64,000 nucleotides of DNA from Chelativorans sp. J32 (GTDB taxonomy: Bacteria; Pseudomonadota; Alphaproteobacteria; Rhizobiales; Rhizobiaceae), in contig NZ_JAEQ01000021.1 of assembly GCF_000518985.1 (NCBI RefSeq), positions 24,008-88,007 of the forward strand. The letters run 5' to 3'. The stretch's first letter is position 1, and the number at the start of each line of letters is the position of its first letter. The notes under the pieces were generated by a model that worked only from the letters and a program-made list of their open reading frames with translations, made no database searches and was not told where the DNA came from. A program made the translations under genes and the position numbers. This document shows positions 34,491 through 43,088 of the stretch, piece after piece.

Positions 34491-34873
34491 AGTCAGGATC
34501 ACGCGTTTGGGCAAGGCTCGGTGTGTTGAGCGCCTCTACGAATTAAGCGGAGGCGGTGAGCACTTCGGTAAAAGGTTCCAACTGTCCCGAATGACTGCAA
34601 AAAATGCAGCAGCCGGAACGCTCAGTGATCCTCGAGATTAGCGCCCCGGCAAACCAGACCGACGAGTGCCACGCCCAGGTATCGCGGACCAGGCACTTGA
34701 TCCACCAGCCCTGAAATCGTCTCATGCGAAATGCGCGGCGCATCGCTGTAGCGAGCTACGCTGCCCGCCCTTCTCCGGGGTAGGCAGCCGCGCTTCTCGA
34801 GGTGGAAGTCGCCCAGCCGGAATGAGGCCGGGCGTTGACCAGGATATGGCGGTTGGTGCTGTATGGCACTTCG

Positions 34874-36094
34874 CTAAACATGGACGGGGACCGGCGCCGC
34901 GGTGGCCGCAGCACGCGGGCGCACGCCGGCTGTAATGATCGCCACTGCCAGGAACAAGATGGCGGCAGCCGAGGCGAAGACACCGGTCGCGCCACTCAGT
35001 TCAAACATCAGGCCGCCGGCGGCCGCACCGATCGAGATCGCCAGCTGGATGGCCGCAACGATCAGCCCGCCTGCGCTTTCCGCCTGGTCGGGAACGGTGC
35101 GGGTGAGCCAGGTGGACCAGGCGACCGGCACCGCCCCGAAGGCCAAGCCCCACAGGGTTACCATCGCTGCATCCGCGACCGGAGCATTGTCGAGGGTGAC
35201 GAGGCCAAGCCCCAGCAGGCCCATCAGAAGGGGCATGGCAAACAGCGTCGCACGCAAGCTGCGCTCGATCATCAGGCCGGCTAGCAGTGTGCCGAGGAAA
35301 TTGGCGACGCCAAAGCCCAGGAGAATAGCCGATACGGCTCCGATCTCCAACGCCGTCACCGTCTCGAGGAAAGGCCGGATATAGGTGAAGAAGGCGAAAT
35401 GACCGGTGAAGACCAGCATGACGGCGAACATGCCAAGGCCGACACCGGGGCGCGCCAGCACCTCAGCCAATGTGCTCAGTCGTGTGGGAGCTGTCGGCGC
35501 CATGCGGGGAAGGGCAGCCAGCTGCGCCAGCAGCGCAACCAAACCCAAGCCGGCGGCAAAAAGGAAGACTGTACGCCAGCCAATGATCTCGCCGAGATAG
35601 CTGCCGACCGGCGCGGCGATGATTGTGGCCGCAGACACGCCGCTGAAGATCAGAGACAGCGCGCGCGGCACCATGGCCTCCGGCACCAGGCGCATGGCGA
35701 TTGCCGCGGACATGGACCAGAAGCCACCGAGCGCCACCCCAAGAAGCACGCGCCCAAGAAGCAGCAAAGGCAGGTTCGGAGCTGTTGCCACGAGAATATT
35801 CGAGATGACTAGAAGAGCCGAAAAGGCTAGCAGCACACGCCGCCGGTCGATGCCGCCTGTGGCGGAGGGAACCAGAAGCCCGGCCAGCAGGCCGACCACG
35901 GCTGTGGCCGTGACCGCTTGTCCCGCCATCCCTTCGGAAATGCCCATGTCCTTGGCCATCGGGGTAAGCAGGCTCGCCGGCAGGAACTCCGCCGTCACGA
36001 GACCAAAGACGCCCAATGCCACGGCCACGACACCGCCCCAGGCAGGCTCGGCGTGCGCCGTGGTGCCAGCAATAGGTTCTAAGCGTTCGCTCAT
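34874..36094 (-). CDS. MFS transporter, DHA1-type exporter
   Basis: A 406-residue permease with twelve predicted helices. Family marks include GLVTAEFLPASLLTPMAKDMGI at the first helix and the motif-A region GGIDRRRVLL after helix 2. Motif C follows in helix 5, around SGVSAATIIAAPVGSYLGE. It is close to the arabinose-efflux/drug-exporter (AraJ-like, NepI-like) group and probably exports a small molecule by proton antiport. A divergent AraC-type regulator gene begins 86 bases away and is its likely controller. The exported compound is unknown. Confidence 0.88.
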   Translation of the reverse strand: MSERLEPIAGTTAHAEPAWGGVVAVALGVFGLVTAEFLPASLLTPMAKDMGISEGMAGQAVTATAVVGLLAGLLVPSATGGIDRRRVLLAFSALLVISNILVATAPNLPLLLLGRVLLGVALGGFWSMSAAIAMRLVPEAMVPRALSLIFSGVSAATIIAAPVGSYLGEIIGWRTVFLFAAGLGLVALLAQLAALPRMAPTAPTRLSTLAEVLARPGVGLGMFAVMLVFTGHFAFFTYIRPFLETVTALEIGAVSAILLGFGVANFLGTLLAGLMIERSLRATLFAMPLLMGLLGLGLVTLDNAPVADAAMVTLWGLAFGAVPVAWSTWLTRTVPDQAESAGGLIVAAIQLAISIGAAAGGLMFELSGATGVFASAAAILFLAVAIITAGVRPRAAATAAPVPVHV

Positions 36095-36180
36095 TTGGTA
36101 AGCCCTTTCGTAAAGAGGGTTTTGCAGTGCAGCAAGATTTAGGTTTGAAAAGCCGGACGATCTATGTCATCTAGTCCTGA

Positions 36181-37173
36181 ATGCTTGATCGAAAATCCGA
36201 TCCTTACACAAATGGCGACGGCTCACGCATTCCAGCCGACCTCGTGAGCGAATTGCTCATGGGAATGCGGCTGGTCGGAGTCGAGTATCGGCGCATCGAG
36301 ATCACGCCTCCCTTCGGGCTGCGTTTTGGCACGGTGAACGGGCGGGCCCAGTTCCACTTCGTTGCACGCGGTCAGGTGTTCCTGCGATGCGGCCAAACCG
36401 TTCAGGCGATGAATGCGGGCGACGCGGTGCTTCTGCCGCGCGGCGGCTTACATGAGCTCGTTTCGGATGCGGAAGGTACCGGCCGCGACATCACCGACTT
36501 CAACGCCGCTCCTCTCTGCCACAGCGTCAGCTCGATAAAGGCCTGCTCCGGCGAGGGCTGCCGTTCCTCGGATGCCCTCGTCTTCAGCGGTTGCATGGAA
36601 TTCGATCTGGGCAGCATGCATCCGCTCGTGGGGTTGATGCCAGAGGTGATGCTGGTTGGCACCCTGCTCGATCGCTATCCCGAGGTGTTGCCGATGCTTG
36701 AAGCTATGGAGCGCGAGGCGCATGGTGAACGCGCCGGCTTTGCGGGCGTGCTTGCGCGGCTGGCCGATGTCGTCTCGGCTTTCATCGTGCGGGCATGGGT
36801 GGAATGCGGGTGCGGGGATGCCAGCGGCTGGGTGGCGGCCTTGCGCGACCCGCGGCTCGGCCGGGTGATCGCGGCGATCCACCGCGATCCCGGACGCGAC
36901 TGGACGGTGGCGGAACTCGCGGCGGAAATGGGGAGCTCGCGTTCCGTGTTCGCGGCGCGGTTCCTGGCCGTAACGGGGATGACGCCGCTGCGTTATGTGA
37001 CGGAGCTGCGCATGCGGCTTGCTGCGCAGTGGATCGGGCGCGAGCATATGCCGATCGAGACGGCTGCGCACCGGTTGGGTTATGGCTCGCAGGCCGCCTT
37101 CAGCCGCGCCTTCAAACGGGCGATGGGATATTCGCCCGGCGCGATGCGCGGCCAGAACTCCGCCGCCGCCTGA
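36181..37173 (+). CDS. AraC-family regulator with N-terminal cupin
   Basis: A 330-residue regulator. An N-terminal AraC-like cupin (about 30-200) includes FHFVARGQVFLRCGQTVQAMNAGDAVLLPRGG, the cupin_6 pattern. The C-terminal double HTH (about 230-325) contains WTVAELAAEMGSSRSVFAARF and MPIETAAHRLGYGSQAAFSRAFKRAMG. Six or seven cysteines, including CGCGD near residue 205, are unusual for the family. It is divergent from the MFS exporter gene. It probably senses the exporter's substrate. ATG 36181 was chosen. Confidence 0.87.
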   Translation: MLDRKSDPYTNGDGSRIPADLVSELLMGMRLVGVEYRRIEITPPFGLRFGTVNGRAQFHFVARGQVFLRCGQTVQAMNAGDAVLLPRGGLHELVSDAEGTGRDITDFNAAPLCHSVSSIKACSGEGCRSSDALVFSGCMEFDLGSMHPLVGLMPEVMLVGTLLDRYPEVLPMLEAMEREAHGERAGFAGVLARLADVVSAFIVRAWVECGCGDASGWVAALRDPRLGRVIAAIHRDPGRDWTVAELAAEMGSSRSVFAARFLAVTGMTPLRYVTELRMRLAAQWIGREHMPIETAAHRLGYGSQAAFSRAFKRAMGYSPGAMRGQNSAAA

Positions 37174-37211
37174 TGCAGATTCCGCAATAATGACCCGGCG
37201 GGATCGTCCTG

Positions 37212-37288
37212 GGCCGGAAGCCGTTTCCCTAACAGATTCGACTTGTGGGATAGCTGCCGTTCAGCAGCGGTCTCCTTGCCGTCATTCG
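37212..37288 (+). repeat. Diverged intergenic repeat, copy B
   Basis: The counterpart of 34411-34490, with GGCCGGAA, AGATTCGACTTGTGGGATAG and CGTCATTC. The two copies flank the MFS/AraC pair as direct repeats. The remainder of 37174-37586 has no recognisable gene. Confidence 0.35.
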
Positions 37289-37586
37289 GGATAGAACGGG
37301 CCGGGCGCGAAAGCTGTCGCTCGTTACCACTCCGCGAGACCGGCGCGAACGGAACATGAGTCTGAACCACGATGTGTCCGGACAAGGTGGAACACACCAT
37401 GACACATGGAACCAGAGGCGGTTGAAGTGGTTCCAAATTGAGCCGAGGTGGGACGGCTATCATGATGTCGCCGGCATGGAGGGACCGAATGGGCAAGCGC
37501 ACAAGAACTCGTCGAACCGCTGACCTGTTGCATTGTTCCGAAGCGCGCCGTCCGACGGACATCTTCCACTGTGAGGCAGTTTGTTG

Positions 37587-38294
37587 ATGGAGGCGTTCCG
37601 AGGAACCTATTGCGGACCGGGACCTGCCCCAAGCGAGCTTTGGCAGGCCTGGAATCTGGATCCGTTCTTGCTGCTCACGCTTGCTGTTTTGGCTTTCGTG
37701 ATCGGAAGGACCCGGTCGGGCGCCTTAGCCGTCTGCGTGCTTACGGTGGCTTTCGTTTCGCCGCTTTGCGCCTTGTCGGCTGCGCTCTTTTCAGCGCGCG
37801 TTGTCCACCACGTTCTCCTGGTGGCGGTGGCTGCTCCTCTCATCGCTCTTGCTTGGCCAGCGCGCCAACTACGGTCTTCCTCGGTCTCCTTCCTCCTCTC
37901 GACGGGGGTTCTCTGGGCCTGGCATCTGCCACAGGCCTATGATTTCGCACTCGGTAACATGGCGGTCTACTGGGTAATGCAGTTGACCTTGCTCGGGACG
38001 GCAATCGCCTTCTGGCGCACTGTATTCGATCAACGGCAGGGTGCAGGCCGCGCTCTGCTGTGGGTCCTGGCCGGCTTCATGCAAATGGCACTCCTTGGGG
38101 CACTCCTAACCTTTGCGCCTGCGCCGCTTTATGCGCTTCACGCCGTAGCGCCTTGGGCGTGGGGCTTTACGCCGCTCGGCGACCAACAGCTCGGAGGCCT
38201 CATCATGTGGGTCCCGGCAGGGCTCCCCTTTGCGGTTTGGGCTGCGCTCGTTGCCCGCCGGGGGTGGCGCACCATGGTGCAACGCGCGGCATGA
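37587..38294 (+). CDS. ctaG: Cytochrome oxidase assembly protein, CtaG_Cox family (caa3 type)
   Basis: A 235-residue membrane protein with six or seven helices: SARVVHHVLLVAVAAPLIAL, a WAWHLPQAYDFAL block and a HAVAPWAWGFTPLGDQQLGGLIMWVPAG block. These histidine-bearing segments mark the caa3-type CtaG family (not the Cox11-type CtaG), which helps assemble heme-copper oxidases. ATG 37587 has GTGAGG ten bases upstream. It opens the oxidase cluster, and its stop overlaps the start of the next gene (ATGA). Confidence 0.87.
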   Translation: MEAFRGTYCGPGPAPSELWQAWNLDPFLLLTLAVLAFVIGRTRSGALAVCVLTVAFVSPLCALSAALFSARVVHHVLLVAVAAPLIALAWPARQLRSSSVSFLLSTGVLWAWHLPQAYDFALGNMAVYWVMQLTLLGTAIAFWRTVFDQRQGAGRALLWVLAGFMQMALLGALLTFAPAPLYALHAVAPWAWGFTPLGDQQLGGLIMWVPAGLPFAVWAALVARRGWRTMVQRAA

Positions 38295-38806
38295 TCGCGT
38301 GGCTTGACGGTACGATCCCGTATTTGAAAGCGATCCATATCGCCGCGTTGCTGATTTGGTGCGCGGGTCTTTTCGCGCTGCCTTTGATGCTGGCGCGCCA
38401 CCACCCAACCATCGAGCAGGCGGATTACAGCCGGGTCAGGCTTGCGTGCCATTACGGATATACAGGGATCGTCACACCCGCCGCACTGTTCGCTATCGCT
38501 GTGGGCATCCTTCTCATCTTCCTGAGAGAAGTCTTTGTCCCCTGGATGTTTGCGAAACTGTTTTTTGTCGCGCTGCTCGTTGGCTTTCATGCTTGGGTCG
38601 GTCGCACCATCGTGGCCGTGGCTGAAACAGAGGGAGATTACCAGACGCCCGCGCCGCTTCTTCCGCTTCTCCTGCTAATGGTTCCGGTTGTTGCCATCCT
38701 CTTCCTGGTGCTCGCCAAGCCTGAGCTGGGCGAGGTTCCGTTACCGCACTGGCTCATGGAGCCTCGCGGCCATCAGCTTCCCTTTGACGTGCCTCCCAGG
38801 TTGTAG
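38291..38806 (+). CDS. CopD/HemJ-like four-helix membrane protein
   Basis: A 171-residue protein. YLKAIHIAALLIWCAGLFALP (broken here by my wording only) gives the family's first helix with its conserved histidine, followed by RLACHYGYTGIVTPAALFAI and RTIVAVAETEG. The pattern suits the CopD/HemJ superfamily, found in oxidase loci as a heme- or copper-related protein. A true protoporphyrinogen oxidase HemJ cannot be claimed. It overlaps ctaG by four bases (ATGA). Its 3' end overlaps the convergent DUF2231 gene by 34 bases. Confidence 0.8.
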   Translation: MIAWLDGTIPYLKAIHIAALLIWCAGLFALPLMLARHHPTIEQADYSRVRLACHYGYTGIVTPAALFAIAVGILLIFLREVFVPWMFAKLFFVALLVGFHAWVGRTIVAVAETEGDYQTPAPLLPLLLLMVPVVAILFLVLAKPELGEVPLPHWLMEPRGHQLPFDVPPRL

Positions 38807-39285
38807 TCGAAGACGAGCTTGCCGCCATGCCAACCTGTCGCTCCCACCATGATGATGCCGAAGCCCGAAAGGAGAATTCCATGGGGCAAAACCGCGGTCT
38901 CGTAGCCGTAGAGGCGATAGCCCCAGTTGATGCCAAGAACAGACAGGAGCACCATCGCGACGGCGGCGTGGGTCCAGGCTGCGGCCCTAGCGCGGATGCC
39001 GGGAACCAACAGCAATTCGGGCAAGCCGGTGGCGGCAGAAGCGAGACCAATGATGAAAGCCACTCCCGCTGCCCAGAGACCAGCCCGCGCCCAAAATACG
39101 TCGCCGGTCCACCAATAGAATGCGTCCGCGCCGAAGTTGCTGAATGTCAGCGCTATCGGGAAAGCCACGGCCATGGCATGGATTGGGTGGCTCGCAATCG
39201 CGACCTTCGAACCTGTTTCCTCATAGCCGGGTTGTTCGGCGACAGGATCAGTGAGGGCTTCATTGTGCGTCGTCGTCTCAGGCAT
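38773..39285 (-). CDS. DUF2231 family membrane protein
   Basis: A 170-residue protein with four helices. The block IASHPIHAMAVAFPIALTFSNFGADAFYWWTGD, with its conserved HPIH, is the DUF2231 signature; members are quinone- or heme-associated membrane proteins of unknown function. ATG 39285 is supported by GGAGAG eight bases upstream on its strand. It is transcribed against the oxidase operon and overlaps both neighbours: the CopD-like gene at its 3' end (34 bases) and the subunit II gene at its 5' end (21 bases). That is unusual and suggests coordinated or mutually exclusive expression. Confidence 0.83.
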   Translation of the reverse strand: MPETTTHNEALTDPVAEQPGYEETGSKVAIASHPIHAMAVAFPIALTFSNFGADAFYWWTGDVFWARAGLWAAGVAFIIGLASAATGLPELLLVPGIRARAAAWTHAAVAMVLLSVLGINWGYRLYGYETAVLPHGILLSGFGIIMVGATGWHGGKLVFDYNLGGTSKGS

Positions 39286-39978
39286 CTATGGGCTCTCCTG
39301 CGGGGCAGTGCCTGGCTGCTAACGTCTGTGACGCTTGCCGGTTGCGAGGGGAGGCTGTCTACAGTCGATCCGGCTGGCCCGGCGGCGGCGGCGATCGCAA
39401 AGATGTGGTGGGTGCTTCTGTCCGGGTCAGCGGCAATCTTCCTACTCGTCATAACGCTCCTCCTTTTTGCCTTTCGTCGCGATGCTTCAGATACCCCGGC
39501 GGCGGAGGCCCGGCATGAGCGGGTCTGGATCTGGGGCCTCGGCTTCGGCTTCTCGATCATGGTTCTGGCAGGCCTTACCGTCTATGGCGTCCTGATGGGC
39601 GAGAGGCTCCTGCCGCGCCCGGGCCCGGACGTCGTGACGGTGAGGGCCGAAGGAGCACAGTGGGTGTGGCGCTTCTCGTACGCAGACGCGCCCGGCCGTG
39701 CCACCGAGCATATCCTCCACATCCCTGCAGGCCGGCCGGTCGACGTTGAAATCACCTCGACTGACGTGATCCACAGTTTCTGGGTGCCGCGTCTTGCGGG
39801 CAAACTCGATGCGATCCCCGGCCATGTGAATGTGCTGCGGATCGAGGCAGAGATGCCAGGCGATTACGCGGGCGTTAGCGCTGAATTCAGCGGCGTCGGC
39901 TACACTGGACATCGCTTCATCGTCCGGGCCCATAACGAAGCCGATTGGGGCGCCTTTCTGAGGGGAGAAGTTCGGTGA
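39265..39978 (+). CDS. Heme-copper oxidase subunit II lacking the CuA ligands (lipoprotein)
   Basis: A 237-residue protein. GTG 39265 gives a tidy lipoprotein signal (RRRLRH, hydrophobic stretch, lipobox LAGC with C27), and GTGAGGG precedes it. Two membrane helices (about 45-70 and 90-112) are followed by a periplasmic cupredoxin domain with DVIHSFWVP. The CuA loop, normally CxExCGxxHxxM, reads SAEFSGVGYTGHRF (about 204-217): both cysteines are serine, as in quinol oxidase CyoA. Electron entry from cytochrome c through CuA is therefore unlikely. The start overlaps the divergent DUF2231 gene, and the stop overlaps subunit I (GTGA). Confidence 0.85.
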   Translation: MRRRLRHLWALLRGSAWLLTSVTLAGCEGRLSTVDPAGPAAAAIAKMWWVLLSGSAAIFLLVITLLLFAFRRDASDTPAAEARHERVWIWGLGFGFSIMVLAGLTVYGVLMGERLLPRPGPDVVTVRAEGAQWVWRFSYADAPGRATEHILHIPAGRPVDVEITSTDVIHSFWVPRLAGKLDAIPGHVNVLRIEAEMPGDYAGVSAEFSGVGYTGHRFIVRAHNEADWGAFLRGEVR

Positions 39979-42458
39979 ATGCTCTTCGCCGCCACCGAGC
40001 GCTTGAGCGCATCTGGTCTTCCCGTCCGGGCTGGCGAGGCAAGCTTACGACCGTGAACAATAACGACATCGGTCTCATGTTCCTGATTGCCGCCACAGCA
40101 TTCTTCGTGATCGGGGGCATTCTTGCGATGCTAATCCGCGCGCAACTCGCCACTCCCCGCTCGGTATTCATGGGACCGGACACGTACAACCAGGTCTTCA
40201 CGATGCATGGCACCATCATGATGTTCCTGTTCGCGATCCCACTTTTCGAGGGATTGACGATTTACCTGCTGCCCAAAATGCTCGGGACGCGTGACCTGGC
40301 TTTTCCTCGGCTCAGCGCCTTCGGCTTCTGGTGTTATGTTTTTGGCGGCTCGCTGCTAATTTTCGCTCTCCTTGCGGGGATCGCCCCGGATAGCGGCTGG
40401 TTTCTGTATCCGCCGCTCTCATCCACCTTAGGATCGCCAGGAATCAATCCGGACTTCTGGCTCCTCGGAATCACCTTCGTGGAGATTTCAGCCATCTCGG
40501 CGGCTGTTGAGATCGTCGTGACGGTGCTTCTGTATCGGGCGCCGGGCATGTCGCTGGATAAGCTTCCTATCTTCGCTTGGTACATGCTCATCGTTGCCGT
40601 GATGATCCTCACTGCCTTCCCGCCGCTAATCCTAGGGTCAATCCTGCTCGAGCTGGAGCGAGCCTTCGGAATGCCTTTTTTCCAGACGGAGAGCGGCGGT
40701 GACTCCCTTCTGTGGCAGCATCTCTTCTGGCTCTTCGGCCATCCGGAGGTTTACATCATCTTCCTGCCCGCAGCCGGGGTTGTTTCCACGATATTGCCCG
40801 TAATGGCGCGAACCAAGCTCCTGGGCTACGGCTGGATCGTGGCGGCGGCGGCGTTCCTAGGGGTCCTCAGCTTCGGCCTCTGGGTTCATCATATGTATAC
40901 GACCGGCATCCCCCATATGGGGCTGGCCTTCTTCTCGGCTGCCTCGACACTTGTGGCCCTGCCCACCGGGATCCAGATTTTCGCTTGGATAGGGACGATC
41001 TGGAAGGGCCGGCCCGAGATGCACCTGCCGATGCTCTGGATCGTCGCCTTCTTTGCAACCTTTGTGATTGGCGGGCTTACCGGCGTCATGGTGGCGATGG
41101 TGCCATTCGACTGGCAAACGCATGACACCTACTTCATCGTGGCGCATCTCCACTATGTTTTGATCGGTGGCTTTGTGTTCCCGATGCTCGCGGCGCTTTA
41201 TTACTGGCTACCGCATTTTACGGGGCGCAAGCGTTATTTCAAATTGGGAGAAACGGCATTCTGGTTGATTGTTGTTGGCTTCCACGGAACGTTCCTGCTG
41301 CTGCATTGGGCGGGCTTGCTGGGGATGCGACGCCGGATCAATTCCATAGAAGCCTCTTCGGGGTGGGAATTCGTCAATCTTGTTGCTTCGATCGGTGGCT
41401 TCGTGATGGCGATTGGCTTCACGCTGGTCCTCATCGACGTAACCGTAAATGCAACCGTGGCAGTCCGCGGCCGGCGCAATCCATGGGGAGCGGGAACTCT
41501 TGAATGGGCGATTCCGGCGCCGTCTCCATCCTACAACTTCGCCTCCATCCCGGAGGTGCGTAGCCGCTATCCGCTTCACGACGATTCCGATCTGCCGCTG
41601 CGCATCGCGCGAGGGGAGGGCTATCTGGGGACACCTCCTGACAGCGGCCTGCGGCAGAGCCTAGTGGTGGAGGTTGCCAGCGGGCGACCGAACCACCTCG
41701 TCATACTTCCGGCCAACTCGGCGCTGCCCGTCGTGATGGCGCTCGCCACCGGATGCTTCTTCGTCGGAATGCTGATCAAGACCTACTGGCTCGTTCCGCT
41801 ATCCGCGCTGGGGGTAGCGGCGCTCGCGGTCTGGTGGGCCTGGAGCCTGGGGAGCCGCGCGGACCATGGCCTGCAAGATGTGGGGCGCGGTCTTGCCCTG
41901 CCGCTTGCTTGCCATGCCGCAGAACCGACAGGTTGGTGGGGATCCTTATTCCTTCTTCTCGCCGACGGCGTGCTGTTCGGGTCGCTTCTCTTTGGGTATG
42001 CCTTCCTCTGGACCGTTGCGCCGAACTGGCCGCCGCCGTCGTACTTGCAACCTGGTCTCTTGGGGCCAGCATCAGCACTGGGCGGGGCGTTGTTGACGCT
42101 GGGAGGCAGTCGTGTGGCCGATCAGGCGCTTCGCCGCGGCAGAAGGCCATGGCTGGGTTTTGCCTTAGGCTTTGCAGGACTCGCGGCAATTGGAGCGGCC
42201 GCCTCCACGGTGCTTGCTGGGACGACCTATGACGCCCACGCCTACGATGCCACGCTTTGGGTACTGGCAGGCTACGTTCTGCTTCATGCTGCCATTGCAG
42301 GGCTGATGTTGGGGTTCCTTGCGTTGCGTGTAAGGGCTGGCTACATCTCGGCCCGCCGCATTGGCGAAGTGCGCGTGGCGCGGCTCTGGTCGGACTACGC
42401 CGTCGCAGTCGCGCTGGTCGGACTCGGCGCTGTCTGGCTACCGGGGGTTCTGGAATGA
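39975..42458 (+). CDS. Heme-copper oxidase subunit I fused to subunit III
   Basis: An 827-residue fusion. Residues about 1-550 are subunit I: HGTIMMFLFAIP (heme a ligand), HPEVY (CuB His and cross-linked Tyr, with the channel Glu), HHMYTTG (two CuB His) and HDTYFIVAHLHYVL (heme ligands). Residues about 610-825 are a subunit III-like seven-helix part with GWWGSLFLLLADGVLFGSLLFGY. The D-channel loop differs from the consensus: the usual GNY and the Asn pair are replaced in FEGLTIYLLPKMLGTRDLAFPRLS. GTG 39975 overlaps the subunit II stop, after AGGGGAGAAG. With subunit II lacking CuA, this may be a quinol oxidase. Confidence 0.9.
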   Translation: MNALRRHRALERIWSSRPGWRGKLTTVNNNDIGLMFLIAATAFFVIGGILAMLIRAQLATPRSVFMGPDTYNQVFTMHGTIMMFLFAIPLFEGLTIYLLPKMLGTRDLAFPRLSAFGFWCYVFGGSLLIFALLAGIAPDSGWFLYPPLSSTLGSPGINPDFWLLGITFVEISAISAAVEIVVTVLLYRAPGMSLDKLPIFAWYMLIVAVMILTAFPPLILGSILLELERAFGMPFFQTESGGDSLLWQHLFWLFGHPEVYIIFLPAAGVVSTILPVMARTKLLGYGWIVAAAAFLGVLSFGLWVHHMYTTGIPHMGLAFFSAASTLVALPTGIQIFAWIGTIWKGRPEMHLPMLWIVAFFATFVIGGLTGVMVAMVPFDWQTHDTYFIVAHLHYVLIGGFVFPMLAALYYWLPHFTGRKRYFKLGETAFWLIVVGFHGTFLLLHWAGLLGMRRRINSIEASSGWEFVNLVASIGGFVMAIGFTLVLIDVTVNATVAVRGRRNPWGAGTLEWAIPAPSPSYNFASIPEVRSRYPLHDDSDLPLRIARGEGYLGTPPDSGLRQSLVVEVASGRPNHLVILPANSALPVVMALATGCFFVGMLIKTYWLVPLSALGVAALAVWWAWSLGSRADHGLQDVGRGLALPLACHAAEPTGWWGSLFLLLADGVLFGSLLFGYAFLWTVAPNWPPPSYLQPGLLGPASALGGALLTLGGSRVADQALRRGRRPWLGFALGFAGLAAIGAAASTVLAGTTYDAHAYDATLWVLAGYVLLHAAIAGLMLGFLALRVRAGYISARRIGEVRVARLWSDYAVAVALVGLGAVWLPGVLE

Positions 42459-42775
42459 CCGATATCCTCCGTATATCGGTCCCGCTTTCGGCCTGGCTTG
42501 CCGCCTTCAGCGTAGTCTACGGGCTTCAGGGTTTTGTCTGCTCAGGCCGCTGGACCGCTGCGGGCCGTGACCTCGCTGACGGTCACCTGACTCTCATCAT
42601 GGTCTGGGCCGCCGCAACGGCACTCCAAGTCGCTTTCCTGCTGGCCTTGCGCTCACCTCGCTTCGCGTCACCCTCGCCGTTCATGCGCCGACTCAGCGTG
42701 ACCTTGGCTGTGGCCGCCTTGGTCGCTACGCTATGGACACTCTTTCCCATCGCCGTCAGCGAGGTCTGCCTGTAG
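42455..42775 (+). CDS. Small membrane protein of the oxidase operon
   Basis: A 106-residue protein with three hydrophobic segments (about 8-28, 45-66, 80-100). It starts at ATG 42455, overlapping the subunit I+III stop by four bases (ATGA). It has no recognised domain. Position and coupling suggest an accessory subunit, such as a subunit IV-like stabiliser, but no subunit IV signature was seen. Confidence 0.7.
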   Translation: MTDILRISVPLSAWLAAFSVVYGLQGFVCSGRWTAAGRDLADGHLTLIMVWAAATALQVAFLLALRSPRFASPSPFMRRLSVTLAVAALVATLWTLFPIAVSEVCL

Positions 42776-42818
42776 CAGGCGGGCAGCCAATCTCCGGTTA
42801 TCTGCCGTTGTTTGTTAG

Positions 42819-42844
42819 GTCTCGCCGGCTCAGGCCGGCGAGAC
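42819..42844 (+). terminator. Hairpin ending the oxidase operon
   Basis: A perfect 11-bp stem GTCTCGCCGGC / GCCGGCGAGAC with loop TCAG begins 44 bases after the last stop. It closes the oxidase operon. Between here and 43088 lies the reverse-strand gene fragment described next. Confidence 0.7.
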
Positions 42845-42983
42845 GCGTCTGGTCAGGGGTGGAATGGCAGCGTCCGAGATCTCGAGCAAGACAGATGCTC
42901 GCTCGTGACGGCGTTGCTCCTCCCGGAGGGCGTATTCAAAATTTTGATTTCATTGCATTTTTCGTGGGCACAAACGCAGCATC

Positions 42984-43086
42984 CTATTTCCTCAACCAGG
43001 GCCCTGATAGTTTCAAGAGCCAGGCGCGCAGCCGATCGCCGTACCGGTCCTTGCTTCGAATATCGAAGAAGGGAGTTCTTTCCTGC
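42984..43086 (-). pseudogene. C-terminal fragment of an unidentified gene
   Basis: About 33 codons read on the reverse strand into a stop at 42984: TPFFDIRSKDRYGDRLRAWL, then LLKLSGPWLRK. The composition is protein-like, and it ends exactly where the DUF1403 remnant begins on the other strand. I read it as the tail of a gene cut at about 43088. The parent family was not recognised. Confidence 0.35.
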
Positions 43087-43088
43087 TG

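Noticed and set aside
34751..34880. Possible small reverse-strand gene (MFSEVPYSTNRHILVNAR...)
   Set aside because: No ribosome site, no recognised family, and it lies just past the MFS stop; too weak to call.
37330..37560. Sequence vaguely like the non-coding end of an insertion sequence
   Set aside because: No terminal inverted repeat, target duplication or transposase fragment could be identified.
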